64,000 nucleotides of DNA, taken from the NCBI GenBank assembly GCA_019454045.1, contig SKCR01038878.1, positions 124,001 through 188,000 on the forward strand. Reading direction: 5' to 3'. The notes under the pieces are model-generated. The model searched no databases and was not told the DNA's origin. It worked only from the letters and a program-made list of their open reading frames with translations. The translations under genes were made by a program, and so were the position numbers. The stretch's first letter is position 1, and each line of letters starts with the position of its first letter. The DNA comes from Zanthoxylum bungeanum (lineage: Eukaryota > Streptophyta > Magnoliopsida > Sapindales > Rutaceae). This document shows, piece by piece, positions 47,390 through 56,354 of the stretch.

Positions 47390-49690
47390 CAGGATACTGA
47401 CTTCAAGCTGAGATTCCTCTGCGAATCGGAAACGGGACGAAAGTCGCTGTTTCGACCGTAGATACCTAAGTTTAGGAACTAACCTGGGGTGTGTACTTAA
47501 ATTAGGAACTGTTATAATGTAACTAGTTTGACTAGAAACATTATCTCTTTATCAGTGTTTAACCCACTGCGGGTGAACCTTTATATTCTAAAACACTAAA
47601 GTGTTTTATTATATAAGATGATACTGAGATAAATACATTAGATGTAAATAACAGAATTTATATTTTGAATATAATAAAATCTCAAACATATAAATGACAA
47701 ATTAATAGCTCAAATTGATTTGATCAATAGAGACTTATTTATGGCATTGTTGTCTAGGACACAATTAAACGAGACATGTCAGTTAGACGGTGTGTCCGAA
47801 CTAAAACCGAATTTTGTTGGACATGATAAGGTTTATCACGAGTCGCTCTGAGCTATCATTTCCTTCAAACAGGATATGTATTAACAGTGCAAAACTTATT
47901 TAGAATAAGGTTCCATGTAAATCTGTTTGACAGATATCGTATAGGATATGAACGGAAAGAAACTGGGTTTCTCATTCCTAACAATTTGGGTATGCCAGGC
48001 ATAAAGTTTGGATGATACCAAACTAAGAACCCAAATTGGATTAGTGCCAATATAGGTTATCCTAAGGGAAACCATAAGTATAGTACTTATAAATCCCACA
48101 TGAGAACAATGTGATTGTTGCTCACCATGCGGTTTTCCTGAGAGGAATACCGATATGCAGTGGTCAGTGGGAGGATAGTGATACTCGATGAAAATCGGAG
48201 TAATACTATTCAAGGCACGAAGTCCGTAATGGAACACAAATAGTTCATCTATGATGAATCTATACCATTAATCTTCAAATACACAAGAAACCGCGTAGAT
48301 CAGAGAGAGTCAGAAAACAACCTGGGGTATGGGTTTCTGATCTCACCTCATAAAGATTTTAATCTTTTAAGGTACACCAACTGATTACGTATGAGGTAGT
48401 GATACACGGTATCGACTCCCTATTATGGCAAAGTGCCATGAATCGAAAATGGATTCCATGTTTAACAACTATTTTGGATACTAGTTGTTGTACCACAAGG
48501 CATTGTGCCTATGGTACATTAAACGTCTTCAAGGAAGACATACATGGAAGGCAACATACCAACGTACAAAGCTGGGCTTTTGACGGAAAGGTATCGTTAT
48601 CAACATTGTGTTAATAACGGTTCAACCTTTTACCTGTTGCCATGGTAAATCCATTTTGAAGATGCTTGTTGATAACTGCGTATTTCATTTATGAAATGTG
48701 TCAGTTACAGATCAAAATCGCTTTCCTGAAAAGGAAACCTTTTGGAGGATGTTTTCAACATCCTGACGATTTTATATAACCGACAAACAAGGTTTGCGGG
48801 TTATTCGATCCACGTTTGGATCAATGCAAGCATAAGGTTCTTGGAACTGTCGTTTTGAAATAATCATAATGATTTATGATTTAATTCAAAACGAAATAAT
48901 TCTTGTGTATATAAGGAGGTTAGTGGGAGATTGCACTAACAGTGAAATTCCCATAAAGCAATTGGTGAAAGCTTGGCTTTCATAGAAATTCTCCGTAGAA
49001 TTCTAGGGAGTAACAACCTTTATTCAAGGAATAAAGATCTACTGGGATAGATTTGGAGTTTGTTAACACTCTCTGGGAAATTGTACATTTAAAATGTACT
49101 TGTATTGGTGTCTCATATGCTTTGAGCATATGGAGTCACAATCGAGTCAATCCAAGTGATAGTCACTGGATTGAAATTAAGAACATCTGTTAGTATCTGA
49201 GAGAACTAAAGATGTTGTCTTAAACTATGGAGATAGAGAACTTGAAGTGACTGGGATCACTGCTGCAAGTTTCCAAACCGGTAAATACTGCGGTACTATA
49301 AATTTGAACACTGGGACAGTGAGCTGGAAATCTTCCTAGCAAGATAACTGTTGCCGAATAACAACAAATGCGGATTATTGCTGCAGCTGAGGCAGCAATA
49401 GAAGCCATTTGGATCGATAATAAATCTAATTAGATTAGATATAGTTCTGTTAGCAGCTGAGCTAGGCGTCAGCACAGGCTAAAGAATTAAAGGTCTCATC
49501 GACGATCCAGATATATACTTCTATATCATCTGATTCGTTCGGATCATACATCGTGGCGATGTGATGATCGTGTAAATCGCGTCAGACGATAATTAAGCAA
49601 ATCCGCTGACGAAAACCTTTCCTCAGCAATTTGAGCGAATTGTACATAGTTCGAGTGTTAGACACTCGAGTGACTGGCTATGTGCCAAGT
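47390..49690 (+). pseudogene. pol: Decayed copia pol of element A
   Basis: Colinear with C, but about 425 bp of integrase are missing. At 47760-47790 the zinc-finger region jumps to the part near the integrase end, and the breakpoint lies at a short GAGAC-like word present on both sides in C. RT and RNase H parts are full of stops. No gene product is expected. Confidence 0.8.
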
Positions 49691-49697
49691 GGGAGAT

Positions 49698-51786
49698 TGT
49701 TGGATAATATGACCCATAGCGTCACTATTTGTACAGATCACGGTGTTGCTGTACAAATTAACTATGTGACAAGGAAATTGCACTCTCATCATTTGTGATT
49801 AGATCACCATAGATGTATAAATGAAGAGAGGTCCATATGATTAGTTCCTGGATTGAGATGATATGAGACAGTATCAGTCCCCGAAGGATTAATCATTAAA
49901 TATCCCTAGCCGAAGTATTATCGAGACTGGACATCGATAATGCGGAATAGGCTAGTATTGCACTTGTGCGCGTTGTGAGGGCACAACGGCATAGTTCTCA
50001 TATATATAAGTATTGGATACTTATGCAAGTGCAATAGGAGGTCGTGTTTCACCGATGGTACGGGAAACAGCTTCGCTCTGGATAGACCCCTCGGAATCCC
50101 ATTGGTATTATGACTATGTGTCTATGGGAGGCCGAATCGAGGTAGGTGTGTATAGTCTTAACCTGAGACTTGCATCGCTAATACTTGCGATAATCGGTAA
50201 ACTCTGGTCTTGGTGGTACAGGGCTTTAACCGGTTCTGGGTACACCGCTTCTGGGTTTATCAGGGAGTCGTAGTGTATTGGGTGTGATGTCGAGACGGAA
50301 GTGTCACTTCAGTCATATTGGAGTAGATGTCACGCAGGATATGGTACTAGTGCTCTTGAGTGTTGCGCAACCAATCGGGATATTGTGACCAGGTCATGTA
50401 TATCCGATTATAGAGACTATGTTACCAAACATCCGACATGTGTTTCGGACGGGGCAGACACTTATCCAGCCCCAGCCCTAGCACGTGATTATCCGATACT
50501 GGGCCGATATACACAATACTACTACGTATACTACGCTTGATACAGATCTTAATATTCTTATGAGAATATATCCGGAGAATTGGGAAGACTTGGTGCTTTG
50601 CTAGGAGTCGACCTTGTCTCGTAAATCGGTAGAACGTAGTACTTGGTACGTACGTGATTCGGATACACCGACGACCGTATTTACTGCCAACATATCCGGG
50701 GATCTCATGGGTCGCTTCCCACAGATTCACCGATGACGTATGACTCGCACTTATATTAATCTGGGATTAATAAGATGAGAGAGAGAATTAATCTGGGATT
50801 AATTTCGGAGACATTTTATCTAGGATAAAATATCAATTGAAGAGAGAGAAACATTGATTTGGAATTAATCGAGGAATTAATATATTTGATATATTAAACG
50901 AAATTAGATTTCGACGCGGAATAAAATTAGATTTTAATTCGGGCGAGCGAATTAATTTAGAATTAATTCGTTAGCGACGTGAATAATAATTCCGCTAGGC
51001 GTAATTATTTAATTCTCGTCGCGACGGAAATTAGTTAATTCGGAATTAGCGAATTTGGGCCCGAAAGTGTTTGCGGACACATTCGTATTTTGAAACGGGT
51101 GGAATCCGCAAATCACATCGCGATATCTCATTACTTGACACGAATAGATGATGGATGTATCTAGTCACCTTTGAGGGATGATACATTGTCTCTATTCTCA
51201 AGAGAGGTAATGATGGCATTAATGAATTTAAAAAGGTGATGTGTGTGGTTTGGGAATTAAAACCCAAATGTGTTTGAAATGAATTTCAAATGAAATTCAA
51301 ATGCATTTGATGCATAAAGTAAACACAAAACCGTATACACACAACACTTTCATTTTCCCTCCTCTCTCTCTTCTTCTTCTTCTCTCTTCTCTCTCACGAC
51401 ATTTTCTGGTTTTGCAAAGGCAGTGAACTGCCGAACAGAAGCAAAAATGGAGGGAAGCAAGTGTGTTTTGTGGCAAAACAAGAGTGCTAGCACACTCCGG
51501 GATCATGCCAAGGTGATAAGGGAAGTATACCCATGAGCAAGGAACGTTTTGATGAAGCTTGGAGCTCGTTTTTCTTGATCAAAATGGCACAAAACAGAAG
51601 CCAAATCTGCAGCAGTGGGCGCACATGACAGTGAACTGCCGTGAGCAGTGGCAGTGGGCAGTGAGTTCGTTTTTGTGGCCAAATCGCATCTCCACCGCTC
51701 GATGTAAGTATTCCGCACTTAAATCGTTGTATTCGCTTATGATTCATGCTTGAGTTTTGATCTTGGGACCTCTAGAAACTCCAACA
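49698..51786 (+). repeat. 3' LTR of element A
   Basis: 2089 bp, preceded by the purine tract AAGTGGGAGAT (49687-49697). Starts TGTTGGATAATATGACCC and ends CTCCAACA. It differs from the 5' copy by few substitutions and single-base or triplet indels. The palindrome ladder is at 50753-51056. Confidence 0.92.
50753..51056. repeat. Palindrome ladder in the 3' LTR of A
   Basis: The same ladder as at 43071-43373, ending in the CGG-centred imperfect palindrome at 51028-51056. Confidence 0.82.
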
Positions 51787-52197
51787 CCCAATGGGATTTC
51801 CGAAGGTCTATCCAGAGCGAAGCCTGTTTCCCGTACCATCGGTTAAACACGACCTCCTATCCCGCACTTGCACAAGTATCCATACTTATATAATGAGACT
51901 ATGCCGTTGTTCCTCACAAGCGCACAAGTGCAATACTAGCCTATTCCGCATTATCGATGTCCAGTCCTCGTAATACTACGGCTAGGGATATTTAAATGAT
52001 TAATCCTTCGTGACTGATACTGTCTCATTCATCTCAATCCACCAGGAACTAATCATAGGGACCTCTCCTTCATTTATAATCTAAGTGATCTCATCACAAA
52101 AAAGAGAGTGCAATTTCCTTTCCTTGTTACATTTAATTTGCTACAAACAACACAATGTCTGTGCAAATAGTGACGCTATGGGTCATTTTGTCCAACA
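51787..52197 (-). repeat. 5' LTR of copia element B, remaining part
   Basis: Continues the LTR interrupted at 42017 and ends with the TGTTGGACAAAATGACCC start at 52197. Compared with 34144-34557 it has an unusually high number of single-base indels, many in homopolymers. Confidence 0.88.
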
Positions 52198-52380
52198 GTC
52201 AGGTCCTTTGTGATCACCAAGGTTTTACCAGACAGAGCCGTTGTACGTGATCCTAAATCCACAAAACTTTCAAGGTTAAACAAGCGTATCACACTACTGG
52301 GAGAATCATTTGAGCGACAAAAAAATAAAGTGTCCTACTTTCAGATCCAGCCTAACATTCGAGAAGTCACCGTCTAGCTG
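52198..52380 (+). pseudogene. pol: Integrase C-terminal fragment, right half (element F)
   Basis: Begins with the duplicated GTCAG and continues the SRWS-GPF motif with GPF, VITKVLPDRAVV and SRLNKRITLL after a 1-base deletion. This is the end of the gypsy integrase C-terminal domain. Together with 32290-32545 it fixes the position of the B insertion. Confidence 0.72.
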
Positions 52381-52403
52381 ACGACGTTAACTTAGGGCTC
52401 GCA

Positions 52404-52424
52404 GGGAGGCAACCCATGCAATTT
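52404..52424 (+). other. Conserved post-integrase motif (F)
   Basis: GGGAGGCAACCCATGCAA, also at 13518 in E. It lies just after the integrase stop, as in related plant gypsy elements I recall. Confidence 0.7.
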
Positions 52425-52476
52425 GTGTATATATTGTGATCTGTTGTGTTTTATTTTTGTGTGTTTTACTTTTTGC

Positions 52477-52478
52477 AG
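52477..52478 (+). promoter_or_regulatory. Candidate 3' splice site before the unknown frame
   Basis: A T-rich run then TTTTTGCAG/GT, 13 bases before ATGATGG. It fits a plant acceptor consensus. Predicted by eye. Confidence 0.35.
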
Positions 52479-52491
52479 GTAAAGTCATTTC

Positions 52492-52713
52492 ATGATGGAA
52501 GAAGCTTGCAAATCTTCACAAGCAATTTCTCCTCTCTCCCTCAAAATCTCTGATGAAAGTCTACAAAGCTCGCTTGAACGGATGAGGTTACTGAGGATCA
52601 AAGGTATTCCTACTGACATTTGTTGGATTATTGAAGCACGGGTCCGATTGCAGGTGAGTCTTCTGACTCTTTTATTTCACATCTGCCTGGTTAGGAAGGA
52701 GCACTTATGCTAA
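52492..52713 (+). CDS. Unknown small frame 1 between integrase and LOG (F)
   Basis: 73 codons starting MMEEACKSSQAIS. The first 54 residues look protein-like (LQSSLERMRLLRIKGIP, then CWIIEARVRLQ). After codon 54 there is CAG/GTGAGT, a strong 5' splice-site consensus (52651-52659), and the rest reads like intron. A possible acceptor TTATTTAG lies at 52780-52787. Joining them would not keep the phase of the next frame, so either the intron is wrong or a 1-base change has occurred. Not recognised. Most of it is lost in element E. Confidence 0.35.
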   Translation: MMEEACKSSQAISPLSLKISDESLQSSLERMRLLRIKGIPTDICWIIEARVRLQVSLLTLLFHICLVRKEHLC

Positions 52714-52789
52714 AAGAGAAGAGCCAAAAGAATTTGTGTTTGTTATAAATGTGCTGTATTTTTGTGATACTCATTGTCGTTATTTAGGA

Positions 52790-53035
52790 ATGGTGTCTGA
52801 TAACCGGGAAGATAAGATTAATTTCATTAGGGATGACTTGAGTAAGGAGTCTTTGGATGATATATCTAAAACTCTTGAGACGCATCCCAATGGATATGTG
52901 TATCACAAAATTCGTTTGTTATATGCACAATTTCAAAAAGAAAGACAACATTTAAGTCTTGGGAATCTGACTCAAAAAGACTCTGTTTGCCAATTTATAA
53001 GAAAATTAGATAGGAAGCTTGTCCCTGACGCATAG
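52790..53035 (+). CDS. Unknown small frame 2 between integrase and LOG (F)
   Basis: An 81-residue frame from MVSDNREDKINFI to KLDRKLVPDA; highly charged, with predicted helices and no motif I know. The LETHP segment (about residues 29-33) has a trace in E near 13712, showing that this gene belongs to the family and is not a chance frame. It may be the second exon of the preceding frame. Position between integrase and 3' LTR is where Tat/Athila elements carry extra genes. Confidence 0.4.
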   Translation: MVSDNREDKINFIRDDLSKESLDDISKTLETHPNGYVYHKIRLLYAQFQKERQHLSLGNLTQKDSVCQFIRKLDRKLVPDA

Positions 53036-53178
53036 ACGTCAATCAAGCCGCTACTTTTCTTGTACATATTATATCTCTTTGTCTTTTCTTAATAATTGTA
53101 ATTTGTTTTGTTGTTTTCTTTTATTTTCTCCAACAGGATCCATACCTTTTTGACTATCACGATTTCTTTTACTATTAA

Positions 53179-53199
53179 CTAATAATTGTCATTTGGCAG
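53179..53199 (+). promoter_or_regulatory. Conserved branch point and 3' splice site before LOG (F)
   Basis: CTAAT at 53179-53183 and CAG at 53197-53199; TAATAATTGTCATTTGGCAG is identical in E. It could give a spliced mRNA with LOG as first frame. A second possible acceptor TTTTCAG/GT is at 53228-53235, also shared with E. Confidence 0.45.
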
Positions 53200-53237
53200 G
53201 TACTAGTGCTATTATTTTACTCACCCTTTTCAGGTGT

Positions 53238-53244
53238 TATAAAT
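53238..53244 (+). promoter_or_regulatory. TATA-like element before LOG (F)
   Basis: TATAAAT 41 bases before the start codon, followed by TCAACTCATCATT. The same block lies at 13935 in E. Either a captured core promoter or chance in an AT-rich leader. Confidence 0.35.
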
Positions 53245-53285
53245 TCAACTCATCATTGCACTTTTGAAGACATCCAGAGTAAAAC

Positions 53286-53939
53286 ATGGAAGCCACTTCA
53301 AGAAGACGAGTTGTAAACATCTGTGTGTTTTGCGGTACTAGTGTTGGTGTTAAGCCACAATACGTAGAAGCAACACAAGAATTGGGTCGAGTCTTAGCTG
53401 CAAGGAATATGCACTTAGTATATGGCGGAGGCAATCTTGGACTAATGAGGATCGTTTCAAAGGCCGTACAGGAAGGAGGCAGTCACATTTTGGGAATCAT
53501 CCCAAAACCTTTGGCAGAGGCAAATCTTATTGAACCATCAAACGGAGAGGAACTGATCGTGCCAAGTATGTCTGAACGATTGGTAGAAATGATTAACCGT
53601 GCTGATGCTTTTATTGTTTTGCCAGGTGGTTTGGGCACATTAGAGGAAATTTTTACAGTGTTATCTTGGGCGAACCTGAACATACACCAGAAACCGCTTG
53701 GACTGTACAACGTTGAAGGATTTTATGATTTTCTTTGTGTGTTTCTTGATGATGCTCGGAGAAATGGGTTCGTGTCAAAACCTTTAAAAGAACTCTTCTT
53801 CACTGCCAGAACTGCTCCGGATCTAATTGAGCAAATCTTAGCCTATGAACCACAAGTTGACCCTATCCTTTCAAAGTTAAATTGGTCCGAGGACGATCGT
53901 GGTAAGAGGCGTCTGATTAATCTGGATCTTAACCTTTAA
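53286..53939 (+). CDS. LOG: LOG-like cytokinin riboside 5'-monophosphate phosphoribohydrolase, carried by gypsy element F
   Basis: 217 codons, full length for a plant LOG (about 210-225). LOG enzymes release active free-base cytokinin from its ribotide in one step. Seen: VCFCG-type N-terminus with NICVFCGTS (11-19), Rossmann motif YGGGNLGLM (46-54; usual form YGGGSIGLM), SERLVEM with Arg98, PGGLGTLEE (113-121) with the catalytic Glu, and SKLNW near the end. Arg98 and the Glu pair that family knowledge marks as catalytic are present; the Lys usual after that Arg is Leu. The tail DDRGKRR...LDLNL is unusual. There are no introns although plant LOG genes normally have several, so it probably came from a spliced mRNA. 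The start ATGGAAG has A at -3 and G at +4. Paralogue: broken copy at 14001-14651 in element E. Confidence 0.93.
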   Translation: MEATSRRRVVNICVFCGTSVGVKPQYVEATQELGRVLAARNMHLVYGGGNLGLMRIVSKAVQEGGSHILGIIPKPLAEANLIEPSNGEELIVPSMSERLVEMINRADAFIVLPGGLGTLEEIFTVLSWANLNIHQKPLGLYNVEGFYDFLCVFLDDARRNGFVSKPLKELFFTARTAPDLIEQILAYEPQVDPILSKLNWSEDDRGKRRLINLDLNL

Positions 53940-54001
53940 CTTTTCGTGTAGAATTTCAGTTAACCAGGTACTATCTTCTAAACTATTCTTCTATTGTTTA
54001 A

Positions 54002-54037
54002 GACATTGGGGACAATGTCTCATTTAGGTTTGGGGGA
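54002..54037 (+). other. Hairpin and purine motif downstream of LOG (F)
   Basis: GACATTG/CAATGTC hairpin around GGGA, then TTTAGGTTTGGGGGAG. The same as at 14714 in E, about 62 bases after the LOG stop in both. Confidence 0.6.
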
Positions 54038-54487
54038 GGGAATTAGTTGATCAATTTCTTGTTTTTAGTTGTGTGTTGTTTTTATTTTTACTCCAAAATT
54101 TTTCAAAAAAAACAAAAAAATTGAAATTTTTTCAAAAATTACAAAAATATTTTGCGTTTTTGTGTTTTTATTTTGACTAAAAAGGTGAAATTGGTGAGAG
54201 ATAGCTGTGTAAGGAGTTTCCACTCCTGAGACGTATCTCAAACCTAATTCGGAACAAGTTAATTTTGTTTATTTCATTTTAAATTATTTAATTTATAAAT
54301 TCTCCATAAAACTGACTAAAATGGATCTTCATATGCTCAGTTGGCAGGTATTATCAACATGCATAGTAACATACGAACATGAGCTAAAATTGAAAAGTTC
54401 GTAATATTCAGTGCTCTAGTTTAATTGGAGGAAGCATCTAAAAAAGTGATGGAGTAAAAAAAAAACATCTGAGATCCGTGTTATTAA

Positions 54488-54691
54488 GTCCGTAGGGGTG
54501 TTTTAACACCTAGTGCCCTAAAGCCAACTGGTTTGGGAGTCACTGGCCCAAAGCTCGCTACATGGATCAAAGATGATGCAAATATATATATATATATCTG
54601 AAGTCTGAGTATTAAGTCCGTAGGGGTGTCTTAACACCTGGTGCCCTAAAGCCAACTGGTTTGGGAGCCACTGACCCAACACTCGCTACAT
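54488..54691 (+). repeat. Duplicated 75-bp hairpin block before the 3' LTR (F)
   Basis: Copies at 54488-54563 and 54616-54691, with GGTGTT/AACACC hairpin and the GTGCCCTAAAGCCAACTGG stretch. The same pair as at 15223-15426 in E. Confidence 0.8.
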
Positions 54692-55255
54692 AGACGTAAG
54701 ATATTGTATATAAATAAAAAAAAAATCAAAGAAAAAATCAGAAAAATCAGAAAAATTATTCCATTGCTGCAAAAAGGTGTGAATTCTGATAAAACTTTAG
54801 GACACAAATATTACTCTCTTATCAACTGCACTTATGACTGTTGTGGGCAAAAATGAGTTGTTTAATATTTTGTTTGCTATGTATATGGAGAATGGTAAAT
54901 ATAATCGGAGAATTTACTTATTCAATAATTTAGAAATAAAGAAAACAACTAGTAACTTGGAGTAGAAGTTTCACCTGATTAGTCACTAACTTCTTTATTC
55001 TATTTTCTCTTGTCTTTTTGCTTTTGTGTGCATTAGTTTCACTACCTTTTTACTTTTGTAAAATGTTTGTGGGTATCATTGATGTAAACCCTCACGAGAC
55101 TACAACTCGTCCACTAAGGACACCTAGGGGTTTAAAGGCTTGTTGCATATGCTAAATGCAACTGTGATCCCTACGGAAGTGGCTTAGTTAAATTTTATTT
55201 TAAAGATGTTAATGTTATTTTACTCTATGTTTTGCTAGAGGACTAGCAAAATGTT

Positions 55256-55268
55256 AGGTTTGGCGGTG
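55256..55268 (+). other. Polypurine tract of element F
   Basis: AGGTTTGGCGGTG directly before the 3' LTR start. It contains one C that the E copy lacks. Confidence 0.6.
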
Positions 55269-56354
55269 TGATGAGTGGTAATTATATCACCATTTCCCAC
55301 TCATTTAACCTAATATTTTGTATAGTTTCTTGAGTTTTATGAATATTTTGATGTGTTTTGTATTATTGTGTAGATAAATAAAGTTTCAGGACATTCTGGA
55401 GGTGATTTGTGGCCAAAATAGTGAAAAACGGACAAAAGGGCATTTTCTTCATTTCGCGTGTTGCGACGCGCCAGCCTTGCGAGTCGCGACGCCTAACATG
55501 CACCAAGACTTGCTAACGTGCGCCGAGTCCACAAGTCAGAATCTTAGAAGTTTGACTTTGCTAACATGCGCCGTGCCACGTGTCACCATCACAGCCGATT
55601 TGCTAACGTGCGCCATGCCACGTGTCATCATCCTACGGCGACGACAGTCGCTATCCCCATGTGCCGCCACGTGTCACTCCACGTCATCATCCACATCACC
55701 AGTTGACCGAGTCAAAGTGCCACGTCATCACCAAGTCATAATTAGCCAATCACAGCATGCCATGTGTCATCATTCTATGGTGCCGACAGTCACTTTCGCC
55801 ATGTGTCGCCACGTCAGCTCAATCATTCAGCTCCCAGCCGCCTTGCCACGTGTCACATTATCACCTTATCCAGAATCCACTGTCGAGCTCTCAGCACTCT
55901 ACGTCGACAATCACGGGGGTCGCGACGCGAGGGCGAGGGGGGTCACCGAGGCCTATAAATAAAGCTCGAAATTTCAGTGTCAGATGCACCTTCTCTCTAA
56001 TTCTCGATTGATGTAAATAGGGAGTTTTCTATCTAGTTCTTTTAATTTCAGTTTTGTAATTAATTTTAATTACGGTTATATAATAGTTAATAGTAATAGA
56101 ATTACTTTCTTTACTTTTTACAAGTTTTTACTATCAACCATTGAGGAGTGGTGGTAACTTCCCCCTGCTAGGTGTGAAGATTGAAAGGTAAGTCTTTACT
56201 ATGCTATTTAGATTAATCTCCCTTAAATATAATATATTCACATTAAAAATATTGACTTATGAGGATACCGCCATATTGGTCGTGGGTAAGTCATTTTAAT
56301 ATGGTTCAAACCTGACTAATCAGGAGGATACCGCCAGATTAGGCAGTTGGTAAT
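55269..56354 (+). repeat. 3' LTR of element F, truncated by H
   Basis: Starts TGATGAGTGG. CACGTGTC sites at 55577, 55619, 55668 and 55847. A GGCCTATAAATAAAGC promoter-like stretch lies near 55950. Two ACCGCC... motifs at 56277 and 56330 are diverged relatives of the phased array in E. It ends at 56354, where copia H starts; GTAAT (56350-56354) should be duplicated at the far side of H, outside the window. The 186-codon frame 55402-55962 lies in the LTR and is not called. Confidence 0.82.

Larger units (their letters stand above)
42018..51786 (+). mobile_element. Ty1/copia element A (plus), youngest in the nest
   Basis: A 9.77-kb element with LTRs 42018-44104 (2087 bp) and 49698-51786 (2089 bp) that agree except for scattered small changes, primer site 44106-44118, long leader, decayed pol and purine tract. 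Flanks ACCAA (42013-42017) and CCCAA (51787-51791) are a near-match target duplication in the LTR of B. The similar LTRs mean fairly recent movement although it has no readable pol, so proteins must have come from another element. Confidence 0.92.
32546..52197 (-). mobile_element. Ty1/copia element B (minus), inserted in F and split by A
   Basis: Minus-strand element with 3' LTR 32546-34557, decayed pol 34558-37330, leader to 40403, primer site 40404-40416, and 5' LTR 40418-42017 plus 51787-52197. Flanks are GTCAG at 32541-32545 and GTCAG at 52198-52202, an exact 5-bp target duplication. Element A (42018-51786) sits inside its 5' LTR. Coding capacity is lost. Confidence 0.92.
30895..56354 (+). 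mobile_element. Ty3/gypsy (Athila-like) element F carrying an intact LOG frame
   Basis: Plus-strand element of the same family as E. Own parts: rearranged 5' LTR and leader (30895-31801), protease remnant, integrase C-terminus (32290-32545 and 52198-52380), two unknown frames, LOG (53286-53939), hairpin blocks and 3' LTR (55269-56354). It is interrupted by copia element B (32546-52197), which itself contains A, and its 3' LTR is cut by H. RT, RNase H and the integrase core are absent, so it cannot move on its own. The possible left target site is CTACA at 30890-30894. Confidence 0.8.

Noticed and set aside
55402..55962. 186-codon frame, with a 182-codon counterpart at 31019-31567
   Set aside because: Both lie wholly inside LTRs of the same family, so similarity comes from the repeat. 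The peptide is a translation of the G-box repeats with no domain.
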